NCBI RefSeq assembly: GCF_009727055.1
Contig: NC_052350.1
Coordinates: forward strand, 24,791,933 to 24,855,932
Direction of reading: 5' to 3'
Length of the DNA stretch: 64,000 nt
Origin: Benincasa hispida
Lineage: Eukaryota > Streptophyta > Magnoliopsida > Cucurbitales > Cucurbitaceae
Part shown: positions 33,900 to 46,804 of the stretch, one piece after another
Numbering within the stretch: the first letter of the stretch is position 1
How the letters are laid out: every line of letters starts with the position of its first letter
Position numbers and translations under genes: made by a program
Notes under the pieces: model-generated
What the model saw: the letters and a program-made list of their open reading frames with translations, nothing else
The model's database searches: none
What the model was told of the DNA's origin: nothing

Positions 33900-35640
33900 A
33901 TAGCCAAAAAGTTTCGAGGGTTTTATAAAATTTAACGAGAAAATTTTTGCATATTGAAGAGACCAAAAGGGATGTTAGTTGAAGATTGGAGGAACCTGGA
34001 TGAAGAAGCAGTGTTGTCATCAAAATGTGTCTGTCGATCAATGTTGCTAGTCTTGTAGCCAACGTGACTAGCACAATGAAATTGATGGAAACACTTAAAA
34101 ATAGGTATGAGAAACCATGTAAACTCATGTTAGGATTTTGGGTAGTGTCAATTGGCCACATAGATTCTACACTGTACAGATGTTGCCAAAAGATCAGAGA
34201 GACAATGGATGCTAGTTAAAGTTGCAAATGACAAATGCAGTTGAGCTAGCAACAATGATAGCCAATTTCGATTAGCATATCAAGATCCATCAGTTTAGAA
34301 GCAATTGGAAAGTCCGAGAGAACATTGATGGCTATCACGAAACCTCAGTTAGAGATTCAAATGGATTGATGAAGTCGCAGATGCGATTAAAGGCATCAAA
34401 AGACCAAAGCAGTTGCTAAGGTCATAGATAAAGTCTCCAGCTTGGCAGCAGACTTGAAGGAAGGAGTCAAATCACTTGCAAAATATAACTTCTTCAAGAA
34501 TAGGTGTCACTTCATCATAGTATAATACTTTAAATCTATTATTTCTAAAGTATTATTTGAAATTAACCTAATTAGAGTACTTTAGATCCGTTATTTCTTC
34601 CGTTGCGCATTTGTTCGTTTCATTAGTTAGAAGGTGCTTTGTTATGAAGGAACTGATTCTAAAGTTAGCTCATGAAAAAAAGATTGAGCTGGATCTTAAT
34701 GAAGTAGTTCAAACAAATCACGCCACAATAGTGACGACTTCAAGTATTCCAACACCGTCTATGTCTTATGATCAAAGAGAAAGCCTGATCCAGTTTGGAA
34801 TCTTTGAGCCTATAGTTGTTCGAATTTAACAATAGATTCAAATGACAGATTCCCAAAGAAAGATGAGCCCGTTGAAGATAACGACAAAGGGTGGATCCTC
34901 GTGACTCGTCGAAAGAGAGGAAAGTCGAATTCCACCCAAAAGAAGTTGTGCTTCCATCAAAACTATAGAAGAGAAAGTAAGTCCAAGAGACAGAAAAGAA
35001 AAAGAGAACATGGAAGCCTAAGCCTGCTAAGGAAGAAGACGAGGACTTCCCTCAACGTCGACGACTGGTGACTTTGGCAGAATTATTCACAAGGAACTTC
35101 CTCGATAATCATCCAGAGGAAGTATTAGAAGTTATTTCATGTCATGTTGTCAGCACAGCGAAAGTCGGCAAAAATTATGTAACTGTTGAAGAAGCCGATG
35201 ATTCAAAAGAAATTGAGGAAAGAGCTTCTATCTTCGATCGTAACAAGCCTTCAACTATTCGATCTTTGGTCTTCCAGAGATTGAGTATGGACACGATAGA
35301 AGAAGGAAACCAATGTCTAACGTCTACTTCCACTTGAACTTCAGCCTTCGACAGGTTAAGTATCTCCACATCAAAGAAAGATTGACCTTCAATATCTACT
35401 TTTGATCATCTCAAGATGACAAGCGATCAAAATAAAAGGAAGATGAAAACCTTGAAGGCAAGACCATTCCATGAAGAAAACAAGAACGAAAAAATTCATA
35501 TTTGTGTCCCTTCATGCATGAATACAGAAGGTGCCTTGATAGTGAAGCCAAAACTCATCATATTGATGAATCTTATAAATGAAGAGGATAATCAAGGACA
35601 TGATGAAGTAAGAGCTTTTGAAGTTTAAATGTAGAAGCTC
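33900..35640 (+). pseudogene. Ty3/Gypsy gag-like remnant
   Basis: Broken frames in one direction. Recognisable pieces include a segment near 34740-34830 (SMSYDQRESLIQFGIFEPIVV), a basic stretch near 34880-35040 and 35068-35337 (VTLAELFTRNF, VISCHVVSTAKV, RSLVFQRLSM). I recall this combination from a common cucurbit gypsy-type family, but did not search. It is followed by a duplicated spacer (35700-35910) and no pol, so the element is truncated by Copia-2. Confidence 0.55.
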
Positions 35641-35935
35641 CTCATCGCAAGAGCCTAAACTGCATGGTGCTCCTCACCGCATGAGCTTAAAAGGGGAACA
35701 ACCAAAAGAAAAACAAATCTTTTGAACTATGTTATGACTTGATCCTTGTCATTGTAAATGATACGTAGGCAGCTTGAGTGAAACTTTAAGTTCAATCCAG
35801 ACAAAAAGAAAAAAAATATATCCCTCTTGAACTACGTCATGACTTGATCCTTTTCTTCGAGGGTACGTAGGCAACTTAAAGAAATTTAAGTTCAGTCCAT
35901 CAAAAAGAAGTGGCACAATCACCCTACTATTGGAT
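35641..35935 (+). repeat. Spacer with two copies of a GACTTGATCCTT...GTACGTAGGCA unit
   Basis: 35723-35805 and about 35829-35905 are imperfect copies (TTGAACTA-GT-ATGACTTGATCCTT, then TACGTAGGCA-CTT). No gene seen. Confidence 0.6.
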
Positions 35936-35939
35936 TACA

Positions 35940-37901
35940 GAAACAAGCAGTGGAAGAAAACAAAATCATTAAACATTCTAATTCCTTAATTTTGACATTA
36001 AAATAAGCATGTTCATAGGGTAATAAGATGGTTTGAAGAAACACATACTTTTGAAGAATTCCTCTTCGATCCAAGCTGCTCCTCACGTATTCTCAACTCC
36101 AAATCTTCAATGAATTACCAAGAGATCTTCTCTACTATTCTCAACCTTGAATTTGAGTGGTGGAATTCACAATTGAGCTGAATTTGTGAAGTAATTGAAG
36201 TGGGTTTTTAGGTGAAGAAGAATTCCTACTGCAGAAACCATTTTCCAGCAACATCCCTTTCAATCTTACTGATTCAGAGAGTTTTATCCTTCCACTTCAT
36301 GCAAGCACTGAAGTGCAGTCTCACTGACACTTCAATTGCATGAAAATAATGGGCTAGGTGTGTTCATTAAGGAGAAACACCTCCTTTACCAAATAGTGGA
36401 AAAATCCACTACCTAAGTTCAAAATTCCAATTTCCATTTTCAATGTTTAATTTTAATTAATTCAAAATTAATTAAAATCAAAACTAATATTTCAATTTCT
36501 AAAACTGAAATAAAAGTAAAAATTAATTTTTATTTTTATTAATTAAACAAATTTAATTAATTAAATAGTAATTTAATATTAAATATTAAATTAATCACAC
36601 ATCTAATTTTAAACATGAATCCTATTCATGTAATTAATATTTAAATCAATATTTAAATATTATAAACTCTCCAATTTCATCTAATTTCTATAAATTAAAC
36701 GTTAATTAATTATATCAAATATAATTATACAAAACCTAATTTGAATTTGAAAAATTTAAATTCAAACCCTAAATTCAATTTGAACACTTCAAATTGATAT
36801 CATTCCAAATTTATTCAATTTACTAATTCAAAGTGTTCATATTTTACGAGCTAGAACTTTATGGACTTACAAGTCATGAGCTCCAAAGGTTTGAGATTAA
36901 TTGGCTAAAACTCTTTAGACAAAGTTAATCAATATTCGTTAACTATCGAGTCACACCACTATAGCTCAATAGTTGCACTTTCCTCACTATAGATATATTT
37001 GTATCCTTTATTTAACCATAATCAGTAAGTCGACCCTTCACAGGTTGTTCATAATAATGTTTGGGTCAAATGCTGTTTTACCCCCGAAATTACATCTTAC
37101 TCCTTAAGTTCCACTGATCCTCTAATGAACAATTGGTTTGTGATCCAATCACTAAACCAGATTCCTCTTGGGCCAATGAGAGGGTAGGGCCCCTTGTTCA
37201 AGACTCGAATTCAGTACTTAAGAGAACAACTGGTAGGGCCCCTTGTTCAAGATCCGAATTCAGTACTTAAGAGAACAACCTTTCTCCTATCCCTCAATTG
37301 GGTAGGCGTGAATTTCGTCTTGCACCTTATGCCCCCATCTACCCGATCTTACCCTTGAAATGGGAGGCTTATTGAGTCGGCGCTGTTGAGCTAACCCTCA
37401 CCTATGCAAATCTAAGGATAATCCCGAATAAACAGGAGTTCATAGTTAGCTCAGGATTAAGATCAAGTTACCTAGGTCATCTAAGCAAAATAGTCAATCT
37501 TAAACAATAAACAACGTTACAAAGTAAGAGTGACTTATTTCTTGGTCCGATTTTACACAAACTTATGGCATAGGACGCTCCCACTCCTCATGTCAATACA
37601 TGAACGAATCAGGATCACTTCGATAGTGTTACCAGAATAAGGCACCCAACCTTATTCATATACTATAGATCATTTAAACTATTTACTCGAATCTGATCCA
37701 CTCTTATGTCTCTACACATAGTTCAAGTACTCATGTAATAGTCATGGATCTTTTAGTTATTGGATTTATTTCTAAAACGAAAATAAGCAATTCATATATT
37801 CAATATAACTTTATTGAATCAAACTTCAATAACAACTTTATTGATTTACAGAATGAGTTTATTGTTTACAAACCACGAGTTTTAAGACATAAAACCCAAC
37901 A
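35940..37901 (-). repeat. Copia-2 3' LTR, minus orientation (lower end approximate)
   Basis: On the minus strand it starts TGTTGGGTTTTATGTC at 37901, directly after a purine tract. It has the family plan: the reverse complement of the GGCGCC-region block at 37180-37290, and TGAACTCCTGTTTATTCGGG. Length near 1.96 kb matches the Copia-1 LTR, although the lower boundary is not marked by a clear terminus. The centre (36420-36800) is very AT-rich. Confidence 0.72.
37184..37280. repeat. 49-bp tandem duplication in the Copia-2 LTR
   Basis: Copies at 37184-37232 and 37233-37280, both starting GTAGGGCCCCTTGTTCAAGA and ending GAGAACAAC, nearly identical. Confidence 0.92.
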
Positions 37902-37912
37902 AACTCCCACTT
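37902..37912 (-). other. Copia-2 polypurine tract
   Basis: Minus strand AAGTGGGAGTT directly before the LTR, as in Copia-1 (AAGTGGGAGA). Confidence 0.75.
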
Positions 37913-37987
37913 AGACTAAAATTCTAGTGGTAACATGTATATAAATACATTGAGTTTTTGAGTTTTACAGTGAAATACAATAAACTA

Positions 37988-38110
37988 GGGCATCACATAC
38001 CCATGGTTTGCCTTTAGGTATCACATACCCATCCTTAGGTATCACATAACCATGGTTTGCCTTTAGGTATCACATACCCATAGTTTACCTTTAGGCATTA
38101 CATACCCATC
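37988..38110. repeat. Tandem repeat, unit about 28-31 bp
   Basis: About four units of TTTAGGTATCACATACCCATGG...TTTGCC with small variants. It lies exactly where Copia-2 RT breaks off and its 3' untranslated region begins. Confidence 0.85.
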
Positions 38111-40145
38111 CATCTGGTGCACCATATAAATCGTCTCACAATGTTCCCGTTGAGAAATGCAGTTTTTACATCCATCTGGTGTAGCTCTAAATCAAAGTGA
38201 GCTACTAGTGCCATGATTATCCTGAAAGAGTCTTTCAATAAAATTAGAGAGAAAGTCTCTTTGTAATCATTGCCTTCCTTTTGAGTAAAACTTTTTGCAA
38301 CAAGGCGAGCCTCATATCTTTCGATATTGCCATCCGAATCCCTTTTGATTTTAAATATCTATTTACAACCTATGGGTTTCATTCCTGATGGCAATTCGAC
38401 AAGTTACCAAACGTCATTATCTTTCATGGATTTTATTTCCTCTTCTACAGCATTTATCCACTTTTGAGAGTTAGAACTTTGTAAAGCTTGTTGGAAGTTG
38501 ATTGGATCATCTTCCATTACGCCCGCATCCTGATGTTCTTGAAGAAATACAATATAATTATCTGGAATTGCACTTCTTCTTTCTTTAGTGGATCTCCTTA
38601 GTGGCACTTCTAGAAGTTGTTGAGTTTGAACTTCAGGTTCAACAATGGGACTTCAATGTTGTCTTGTTTTATAATTGGTTCAATTGTGAAGTCAGGAGTT
38701 GGAGCCTGAACATAATTTATAACCACATTAGGAAAAGAAACTAATTCCTCTTCAAAGACAACATTCCTTATGTTATCTTTTCCCCTAAACTCAACATCCT
38801 CAAGGAGTCTAGCATTTCCTGTCTCAAACAATGATCTAGAAGTGTGATCATAAAACTTGAAATCCCAAGAGCACTCAAAATACCCAATAAAATAACAATT
38901 AATAGTTTTTTAGTCCAATTTTCTTTTGTTAGGCCTGTAAGGCCTAGCCTCAGCTGGACATTCCCATATGTGAAAATGCCTAATACTAGGCTTCTTTCCT
39001 ATCCACAGCTCACAAGGGGTTTAAGCTACTGCTTTACTAGGTACCCTATTAAGGATATATGTTACAGTCTTTAGTGTCTCACCCCAGAGGGGTTCTGGTA
39101 AAGAAGAATGACTAATCATACTTCTTACCATATCCTTAATTGTTCTATTTTGCCTTTCCATAACACCATTCATGTTGGGTTTACCCCGCATAGTGTATTG
39201 CGAGACGATTCCACATTTCTCTAGGTATTTGGCAAAAGGCCATGGATGTTGGTCACCTGATCAATCATATCTATCGTAGTATTCACCACCACAATCAGAT
39301 TTGACAGCCTTAATTTTCTTTCCAAGTTGAAGTTCAACTTCAGCTTTAAAAGACTTGAAAACATCTGAAGATTAAGACTTTTCATAAATTAAATATAGGT
39401 CTCATATCTTGAATAGTCGTCTATGAGCGTAATAAAATATTGTTGTCCATTCCAAGAAGTCATAGGGAATGGACCACAAATATCTATATGTATTAGTTCT
39501 AAGACATCTAAGCATCTGTTGGCACCTAATTTTCTTATGTTTATCTGTTTTCCCTTAATATATTCCACACAAACATCAAAGTTACGTAAATTAAGGGAAT
39601 CAAGAATTCCATCTAACATAAGTCTTTGAATTCTCTGTTTAGAGATGTGATCTAAGCGTTTGTGCCATAACATAGCAGAATTCTCATTTAATTTACACAC
39701 TGTACCACATGAATTAGATAACAAGATCTTGTTAAATGAAGCAAAAGAATCAAGCATATATAAATTATCAATTAATGATCCGGTACCAATAAGCTTAGAA
39801 TCTTGAAAAGACTAACTTTATTATTTCAAAAAGAACAAGAAAAACCATATTTGTCCAAACTGAAAATTGAAATTAAATTCCATCTAAGTGACAGTACAAC
39901 AAAAGTCTCATTCAAATCCAAATAACAACTAGTTTTGAAACGTATTCCGAAATTGCCAATAGCTTCAACTGGAACTTCTTTGCCATCACCCACATAGATG
40001 AATCTTTCAGCATCACTAGGCAGCCGACTCCACAGACAATCCTGCATTGATATACTTATGTGAGTAGTAACACCAGAATCTATCCACCAAGTATCTATAG
40101 GTATAGAAGCTAAATTAACTTCAGAACAAATCAAAGTAAGAAGTT
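38111..40145 (-). pseudogene. Copia-2 pol: protease, integrase, front of RT
   Basis: Read on the minus strand. Protease: WWIDSGVTTHIS near 40060-40095, with the catalytic DSG present. Integrase: LWHKRLDH, then DICGPFPMTSW and FITLIDDYSRY (39757-39389), with more integrase in broken frames to about 39000. Front of RT at about 38610-38120: EEEIKSMKDNDVW, then HQMDVKTAFLNG. RT then stops at the tandem repeat, before the catalytic YVDD, and all of RNase H is missing. Several frameshifts. Family role: copying and integration of the element; not functional here. Confidence 0.82.
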
Positions 40146-40920
40146 TACCTTTCTTTACACATCTTTGGCATATTTGGGACAATATTTCTTGCAGTGACCA
40201 TTCTTTTTGCAGAAAAAACAAAGATTTTTAGTAACCTGTTTCTTTCTCTTATTCTGTTGAGATGTGCCTTCTGCAGCACCCATAGATTTCTTTTTATTCT
40301 TATCATGAGAGTCAGTTGCCAAATGAGCACTTTCTGTCATTTCTCTTTTAATCCTATCTTCTTCTTTCACACATTGTGAGATAAGCTCATTAATACTCCA
40401 CTTATCCTTCTGAGTATTATAGCTTATCTTAAACTGAGTGAATTGTGTAGGAAGAGAGATAAGTACTAAATGTACGAGTAAATTTTCATTTATCTCGATA
40501 TCAAGTGCCTTTAATTTACTTGCAAGATTGGACATTTCCATGATGTACTCCTTTATGTTTCCATTGCCCTTATACCTCATGGAAGTTAAAGAAGTCAAAA
40601 GACAACTTGCTTCTCCTTTTTCATTTTTAGCAAAATATTTCTCAATTTGAGTAAGAAACTTATTTGCATTTTCACTTTCCATGATAGAGCTCTGAAAAAA
40701 CTCTAGAATAAAGTGCCTAATAATCATCAGATACATGCTATTTGATCGTTCCCACTTCTCTATATTTGCCATATTCGGCTATTCCTTAGTAGAAGTAGGT
40801 TTATCAGTTCTTAATACAAGGTCCAAATTCATACACCTGAGAAGTATCTCTAGGCTTTCCTTCCAAATCCTAAAGTTCAATCCATTTAACTTAGGGATTG
40901 AACTCAGATTTCTAGATATT
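40146..40920 (-). pseudogene. Copia-2 gag
   Basis: Minus strand. A 205-codon open stretch (40155-40772) has the Copia Gag helical region (SMRYKGNGNIKEYIMEMSN) and a complete zinc knuckle, CFFCKKNGHCKKYC. The frame continues upstream across a stop to about 40920 (LNGLNFRIWKESLEILLR), the usual Gag N-terminus, so the true start lies before the ATG at 40772. Overlapping frames follow into protease. Confidence 0.85.
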
Positions 40921-42260
40921 TGAGTAAGACCAACTGAAACGATAAACAACAAAACATATACTCACAATTAAAATGTAACAATATAATTCCACATATATGG
41001 TGGACCCCTTTAACAAGTTACCTTGCACAACATTGATGTCCAACCTTTGGGCAAAAACACTACCTATAAATGGTACTCTCAACGTAGTAATCAAAGTACT
41101 CTGTCAACAAATAGTCTTTCTTTGAACCAACTATTTTTCACATGAACAATCCTTATAATTGTCACGTACTCATTACCATATGCACTCTCATTATTTGACC
41201 AAATAATTATCTTCCTTTAGGCCAATAATCATTCACATAAATTAATGAATATGCACATCTTATATTTTAGAATTAAATTAATCTAGATGACAGAGGCTAC
41301 TTCAATAACATATTATTTTGACTAATTCATTCTAAATTATAAGACACAATAATATAATAATATTATTATACAAAAATAATAGGAGAAGGACACCAAATAG
41401 TCTTTACCAAAATTCACCCAATAATTACATACAATACAATTAAAGTAACATAAACATGTGAATATCACAAAAAATTATTAATCATATTCAAGTTGAAACC
41501 ACAACATGATCAAATAAACTTGAATACACAATATGATCAATTAAACTTGAATCCATAATATGATCAATTAAAATTGAATCCAAAACATGATTAATCAACT
41601 TTTAACTTAAATATGCATAATGATTAATCAAATTTAAACCTAAAATCGAAAATATTTTCAATCAAATTTACAACCAAATTCACAAAATTATATTGATCAA
41701 AATTGAGATTTAAATTACAAAATTATCAAGTAAAAATCTTTATCTTAAATTCACTAACTATCAACCAATTCCTAATTAAATAGTAATTGTCGTTAGTTTG
41801 AATAATTCCCAATAGGAATTAAGATTGAATAATTTTGATTGATTAATTCTGGATAACTATAAGATTTTAAATCATTTTTTTTCTTTTAACTTTAAGAAAC
41901 CACCAATTCAATCAATATAAACAAAAAAAAAACCCCTCTTTAATCCACAACCGGCACATAAACATAATCGGTGATGGGAATGCCAAACAATGATTGCAAG
42001 AACACATATTGTCAAAAAGAAGAGGGAAAAAAACGACTGCAGAGATCTCCAACGTCTCGTCGGTGAGACCTACAATGCTGCTTTAGTAAGCCAGCCATCC
42101 ATAGAATTCTACGGAACATGCATATATGGCGAGAATGAAGGTTCCGAATTCCCCCTCATCCGTTTTTAAAAAATTCTTTACATTCTTTACCAAAACCAAA
42201 ATTAAATCACAATCCCAATGGAAAATGAATATAAACCAACAATCCAACATGAAATTCATA
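40921..42260 (-). other. AT-rich sequence between Copia-2 gag and a primer site
   Basis: No coding signature. 41500-41610 has about three imperfect units of AACTTGAATCCA-AATATGATCAATTA. It may be Copia-2 leader, although 1.3 kb is long. Confidence 0.5.
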
Positions 42261-42728
42261 CTCCGATACCAGTTGTTAGCATAAATACTTTAAATCTATA
42301 TTGAATAAATATAACCCTAGGATCATTCACGCTAAATTGTCAAGAATAACATACCAGATTCCATTGCAAAACTGATGGCAATTATAAGGTGGTTATTGTC
42401 TTCCTCAACCAAAACTCCGAATACCCTAAGTGGGATCTCTCTAGATGGGATTAAAGAGAGATGAGTGCTTATAGTTTTGGTATATTGGGGATCATAGCCC
42501 TAAGGTCTCTTTATATACTAGTTCAATTAGGGTTCCCAATAAACCTTAATTAACTAGGAATGGACTTCTACTCATTAAGTCCATACTCAATTAGGAATCT
42601 AGGGCCTTAAATAATTAGATCACATAATATGACTCGATCAAATAAAATAACCCAATGTGATAAATTATTAATCCACATACATAACCCATACTTTAATTAG
42701 ACATATTATTATTTATATACATCTAACA
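42261..42728 (-). repeat. Minus-orientation LTR (455 bp) with adjacent initiator-Met PBS
   Basis: Plus-strand 42274-42728 starts TGTTAG and ends CTAACA, a 6-bp terminal inverted repeat. On the minus strand it is followed after two bases by TGGTATCGGAG (42271-42261), an initiator-Met PBS with one mismatch. So it is a 5' LTR for a minus-strand element. Its length and sequence do not match the LTR at 35940-37901. No partner LTR is seen in the window. Confidence 0.72.
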
Positions 42729-45588
42729 AAGGGTTGAAATATTCTAAGTGTTGGAGAATAAGACTCTTAGGTGGAATTATGAGTTTTTCACACTCGGTGA
42801 AATTTTGAAATGTTTAAAAAGAGAAATGAGCCATGCAAGAAGGTCTGTAGCATGAAGGATCCCTCAAGATGGCCTTGGCGAGCAGGGTAGTGTGACGCCT
42901 AAGGTAGAGGAAGAGAGAGTCAGGCGTGGAAGAGCTTGTGGCAAAATGATGTGCCATGAGGCCTTGATAGCAAGTCATGGAGCTAGTTCATGGGCAGTTA
43001 AAGCGATAGCCTTGGCAGGCAAATTAGGATGAGGCTTGTGATGGGCCTCATTAGAGGTTATTTGGCACTGGTGTAGGCAATCAAGTGTGCTGTCAAACGC
43101 CTAAGGTAAGGCGTTGGGGGAGGCTGCTAGACATGCTAAGGACAACCTAGGTGCTGAAGAGTGAATATTGGCGTGCGGTGCGATGAGTCACTGGTCGAAG
43201 GATTTGTGCTTGCAAAGGTTAAACCTCCTCATGCATTGAAGAGTTGAGAAATAATTTATTAAGCCTGATTAGTAGGCTAAGTGGCAGTATTAGGAGCATT
43301 AAACAAAGGCCAGTGGCCTAGGTGCCACTTAATTAAGTAGTCTAACCATGTAAGGGTAAACATAAATAAAGGTTGAGAAGATGAATTCTGTTTTTCCATT
43401 TCCTTTATGCCAAAGAAGAAGATTTACAGCCAAAGTAAAGCTCAACCAATGAGGAAGGCAATATGAGGCTATTGTGAGGAAATTTTCATGGATTGATGCT
43501 GAAATCCTGAGGGAAGTGAAGAGTATCTTGATTTCTAGACCAACCCTAGCAAGCTATGAAAATCAGTGAATTTTGAGCTCTCTAAGAGGAATTTGAAGCC
43601 CAAAATCCCAGGTAAGGAATTTAAGAGGTTATGTAAGAAGTTCATAGAAGGAAATTTTATGTTTTGAAGAATTGAGTTATAAGTACTGGAAATTAAAACT
43701 GGAATTTGATGTTGGTAAACAAGCAGGCAGCTACAATGGTTGAAGAAGCAAGCAGCTGACCGGGTAGCCTGAAGGTGGGCATTGAGCTAGTGCCTGAGGT
43801 ATGTGTACACCTCTACATAGGCGAGTTGTACGAGGCTGAGTGGTAAAGGAAGTGTCCAACGCCTAAGGGTGTGCGACGATCATTACGTGAGAACAAGGCC
43901 CATCGCCTACCCCAACGCTAATGCCTAAGTTAAGTAAGTGGGTGCCTACCTTAAGTGTGTGTGTCGTGTGCCATCTGCACGCATAGTGTGCTTAGCCCAC
44001 GAAAGATTGACATTCCACCAAGTCTTGAGAACTAAGCGTTGGTAAGTTAAGTGAAGTCTTTAAGGAAGTATTAAGTTTATTAAATATTAGGGTGGACTCA
44101 AAAAGAGGCCTAAAGTACTAAGTTAGATGAAGTAAGTAAGCTCAAAAGGGAGCCAATATCGTTAACCAAGAGTTATTTATTTATATGACAGTTCAAACTA
44201 AGATAGGAAGGGCCTACAACCCCTTAAAGCTAGCAAAAACAGTGAGTGACAACTTTTGCGATGTTACCTTGTTATGTTTCCAACACATATGCTTTATGTG
44301 TGTTTTACTCAAATATTTCTAAATGTTTATGTTGAACGCATGAGTTTTAAGCATGCTTTCCATTTTTTGTTTCAACACGAGTTTTACACAAAGTAAATGA
44401 ATGTGGACACATCGTCCACCTTTAAGGCAAAGTTTTCTTATAATTAACAAAGCATGTGTTTTCTTCTAATGAGAGCTATGTGCTTCAATGTTTTCAAAGC
44501 CTAAGATAAACAAGAGGTAGACTTAAAAAGAGAACCTAGAAATTATGTAGCTATACGATGTCTAAAGCATGTTTTACTTAATTAAGCATTTCTAAAGCGA
44601 TATACATTTTCTCATGTCATTCAATGTTAATTTTTCTAAGGAATGCTTAAATATTTAAATGTCTTATATGTTTAGTATGAGCTTGATTTTAGTACTCCAA
44701 TGGTGAAACCCGATACTTAAGGAGAGGAAGGTGTCTGGGTCCCCTAATACTAAAGGAAATGAAGGTATCCAAGGCATATACTATGTTACATATATATTAG
44801 CCTTTGAGGCATATCTACGTGCACGTTTGATTATTATCGATGTTGTTTGTATCAAGTTCGCTTTGTAACAACTAAGGTTATTATTATTGATGCTGATTGT
44901 ATTGAGACTTTTCTGCATCAGCTAAGGTCATCGACGTTGAGCGAATGAACAAAAGGGGTTCTTCCTCAACTAAGGCAAAAGAGTACAAATAAAGTATGAT
45001 GGTATTATGTAATATATTTAGGGTTTTCTGTAAATGAAATGTTAAACGTGCTAGTATCCATATTTAAGCTGAGTCAGTTTTCCCAATCCTGAAATAAGAA
45101 AGTACATTCATGTATTTAACATTTTTGTTTTATTCAATATATTCTTATTCATGTAAACAAGTTTTAATAGTTAGTCATTCACTGGACAATTTAAAGCTCA
45201 CCCTTTTTAAATGTTTTACTTTCCAGGTAGTGGTCGATCTCCCGGAGCCTAGCTTACGATTGCCTGTCTGCCACAAGTTTGTAGACCCTGATAGACTAGA
45301 AGTTGCTTAGGTGGTTATCATATTTTGTTTAGACTTAAAAACTCATGTAGATATAATGGGAAGGGTAGAATCCCTAATTCTGTATATGTGGACGTACTTA
45401 AGTGTAATTTCTGTTTGAAGTAAATCTACATAAGTTGAGCTTGTATCATATACTATCATAGAGTGAGTGTCTACAAGGCTATATCTGAGAATATGTGGTT
45501 AAGGTATTATATTTATAAACTACCTATCAGGTTAAATAGGCGCGAGGAAACAAGTTACAAGTACTAGTTGGACAATAGGTGACATAAG
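42729..45588. other. Unclassified repeat-like block
   Basis: Moderate GC compared with its neighbours, several GCCTAAG motifs (near 42896, 43108, 43863, 43929), and a start like an LTR (TGTTGGAGAATAAGAC near 42751). No gag, pol or host domain found in six frames. It could be a solo LTR of an unrecognised Gypsy family, but I see no convincing right end. Confidence 0.4.
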
Positions 45589-46278
45589 TGTTGGAGTTGA
45601 TGGCCTAAATCTCGGAGGGTCTTGTAGTTTGTAAACTTTGTATGAACAAACTTTTCAGTGATTTATAATATTTGATATTTTATTCACATTGTCTATAAAA
45701 TATATGATATTTTAGTTACATTAACCACAAACCAATAAACTAATATCCAAGGTTATCGTTGTAACTTAAACATGTATGTGGAGACATACAGGTGGATCGT
45801 GTTTAAGTGATAACTTTAATGATCTATAGTATATGGATAAGGCTGGGTACCTTATCCTGGTGACACTACGAGTATGGCCCACTTTGTAAGTGTTACAAAT
45901 ATTGTAAAGTGCTACAAATGATCTGATCCTGATCATTCATGTATTGAATATGTGAGCGGGGATATTATAATTAAAGGAGTATGTATAGGACCGAACCATG
46001 AAATGTTTAGTCTCATTATATAACGCCGTTAATAATTGAGACTTTCATTTCACTAGGATGACCATAGGTAACATAACCTTAATCCTGAGTGAGTTGTGAA
46101 CTCTTACCTATGAGGGCGGTCCTTTGATTTGCATGGGTGAGAGTGGCCAGATCGTCGACTCAATAAGCCTACCATTTTGGAGATTCGTCTGATTGGGGAG
46201 CTGGGAACTCAGCTATATAAGATGGAATTTATTCCTTCATCGAAGCAAGGGTAAGTAGATAAATTGCTCCCTTAAGGG

Positions 46279-46338
46279 TTGATTCCGGGCTTTGAACAAT
46301 GTGGCGCCTTGATTCCGGGCTTTGAACAATGTGGCGCC
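46279..46338 (+). repeat. 30-bp tandem duplication in the Copia-3 LTR
   Basis: TTGATTCCGGGCTTTGAACA...GGCGCC occurs at 46279-46308 and again, identical, at 46309-46338. Copia-1 has one copy. Confidence 0.95.
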
Positions 46339-46804
46339 ACACCCTCTCTTGACCCGAGAGGGGTTAGTCATAGTGGGGCTATGATCTATTGTTCATTAGA
46401 GGGATCAGTGGTACTTAAGGAGTTAGATGTAACTATAGGGGCAAGATGGTAATTTGGCCCAACTGTACTTACGAGTAATTTGTGAAAGGTCATCGTACTG
46501 TTGATTGGTTATATCCAATGGACATAGGAATATATTTGTAGTACGAAGAGTGCAGCTGTTGGTCTTTAATGGAGTGTTTGGTAGTTAAGGATGATGGATA
46601 ATGTGATTAAGGAGTTTAATCAGTTATTCATGTACTGTTATAGCTTCAAGCTACAGTCCATAAGGTCCCCTTGGTAGCTCAATGGATTTAAGTTGAGAAT
46701 CAGTTTTTGGGTTAATTTGAAAATTTCAAATTAATAAGAGGGAATTTAATTATATATGATATAATTAAATTAATTCAATTATATATGATATAATTAATAT
46801 AATG

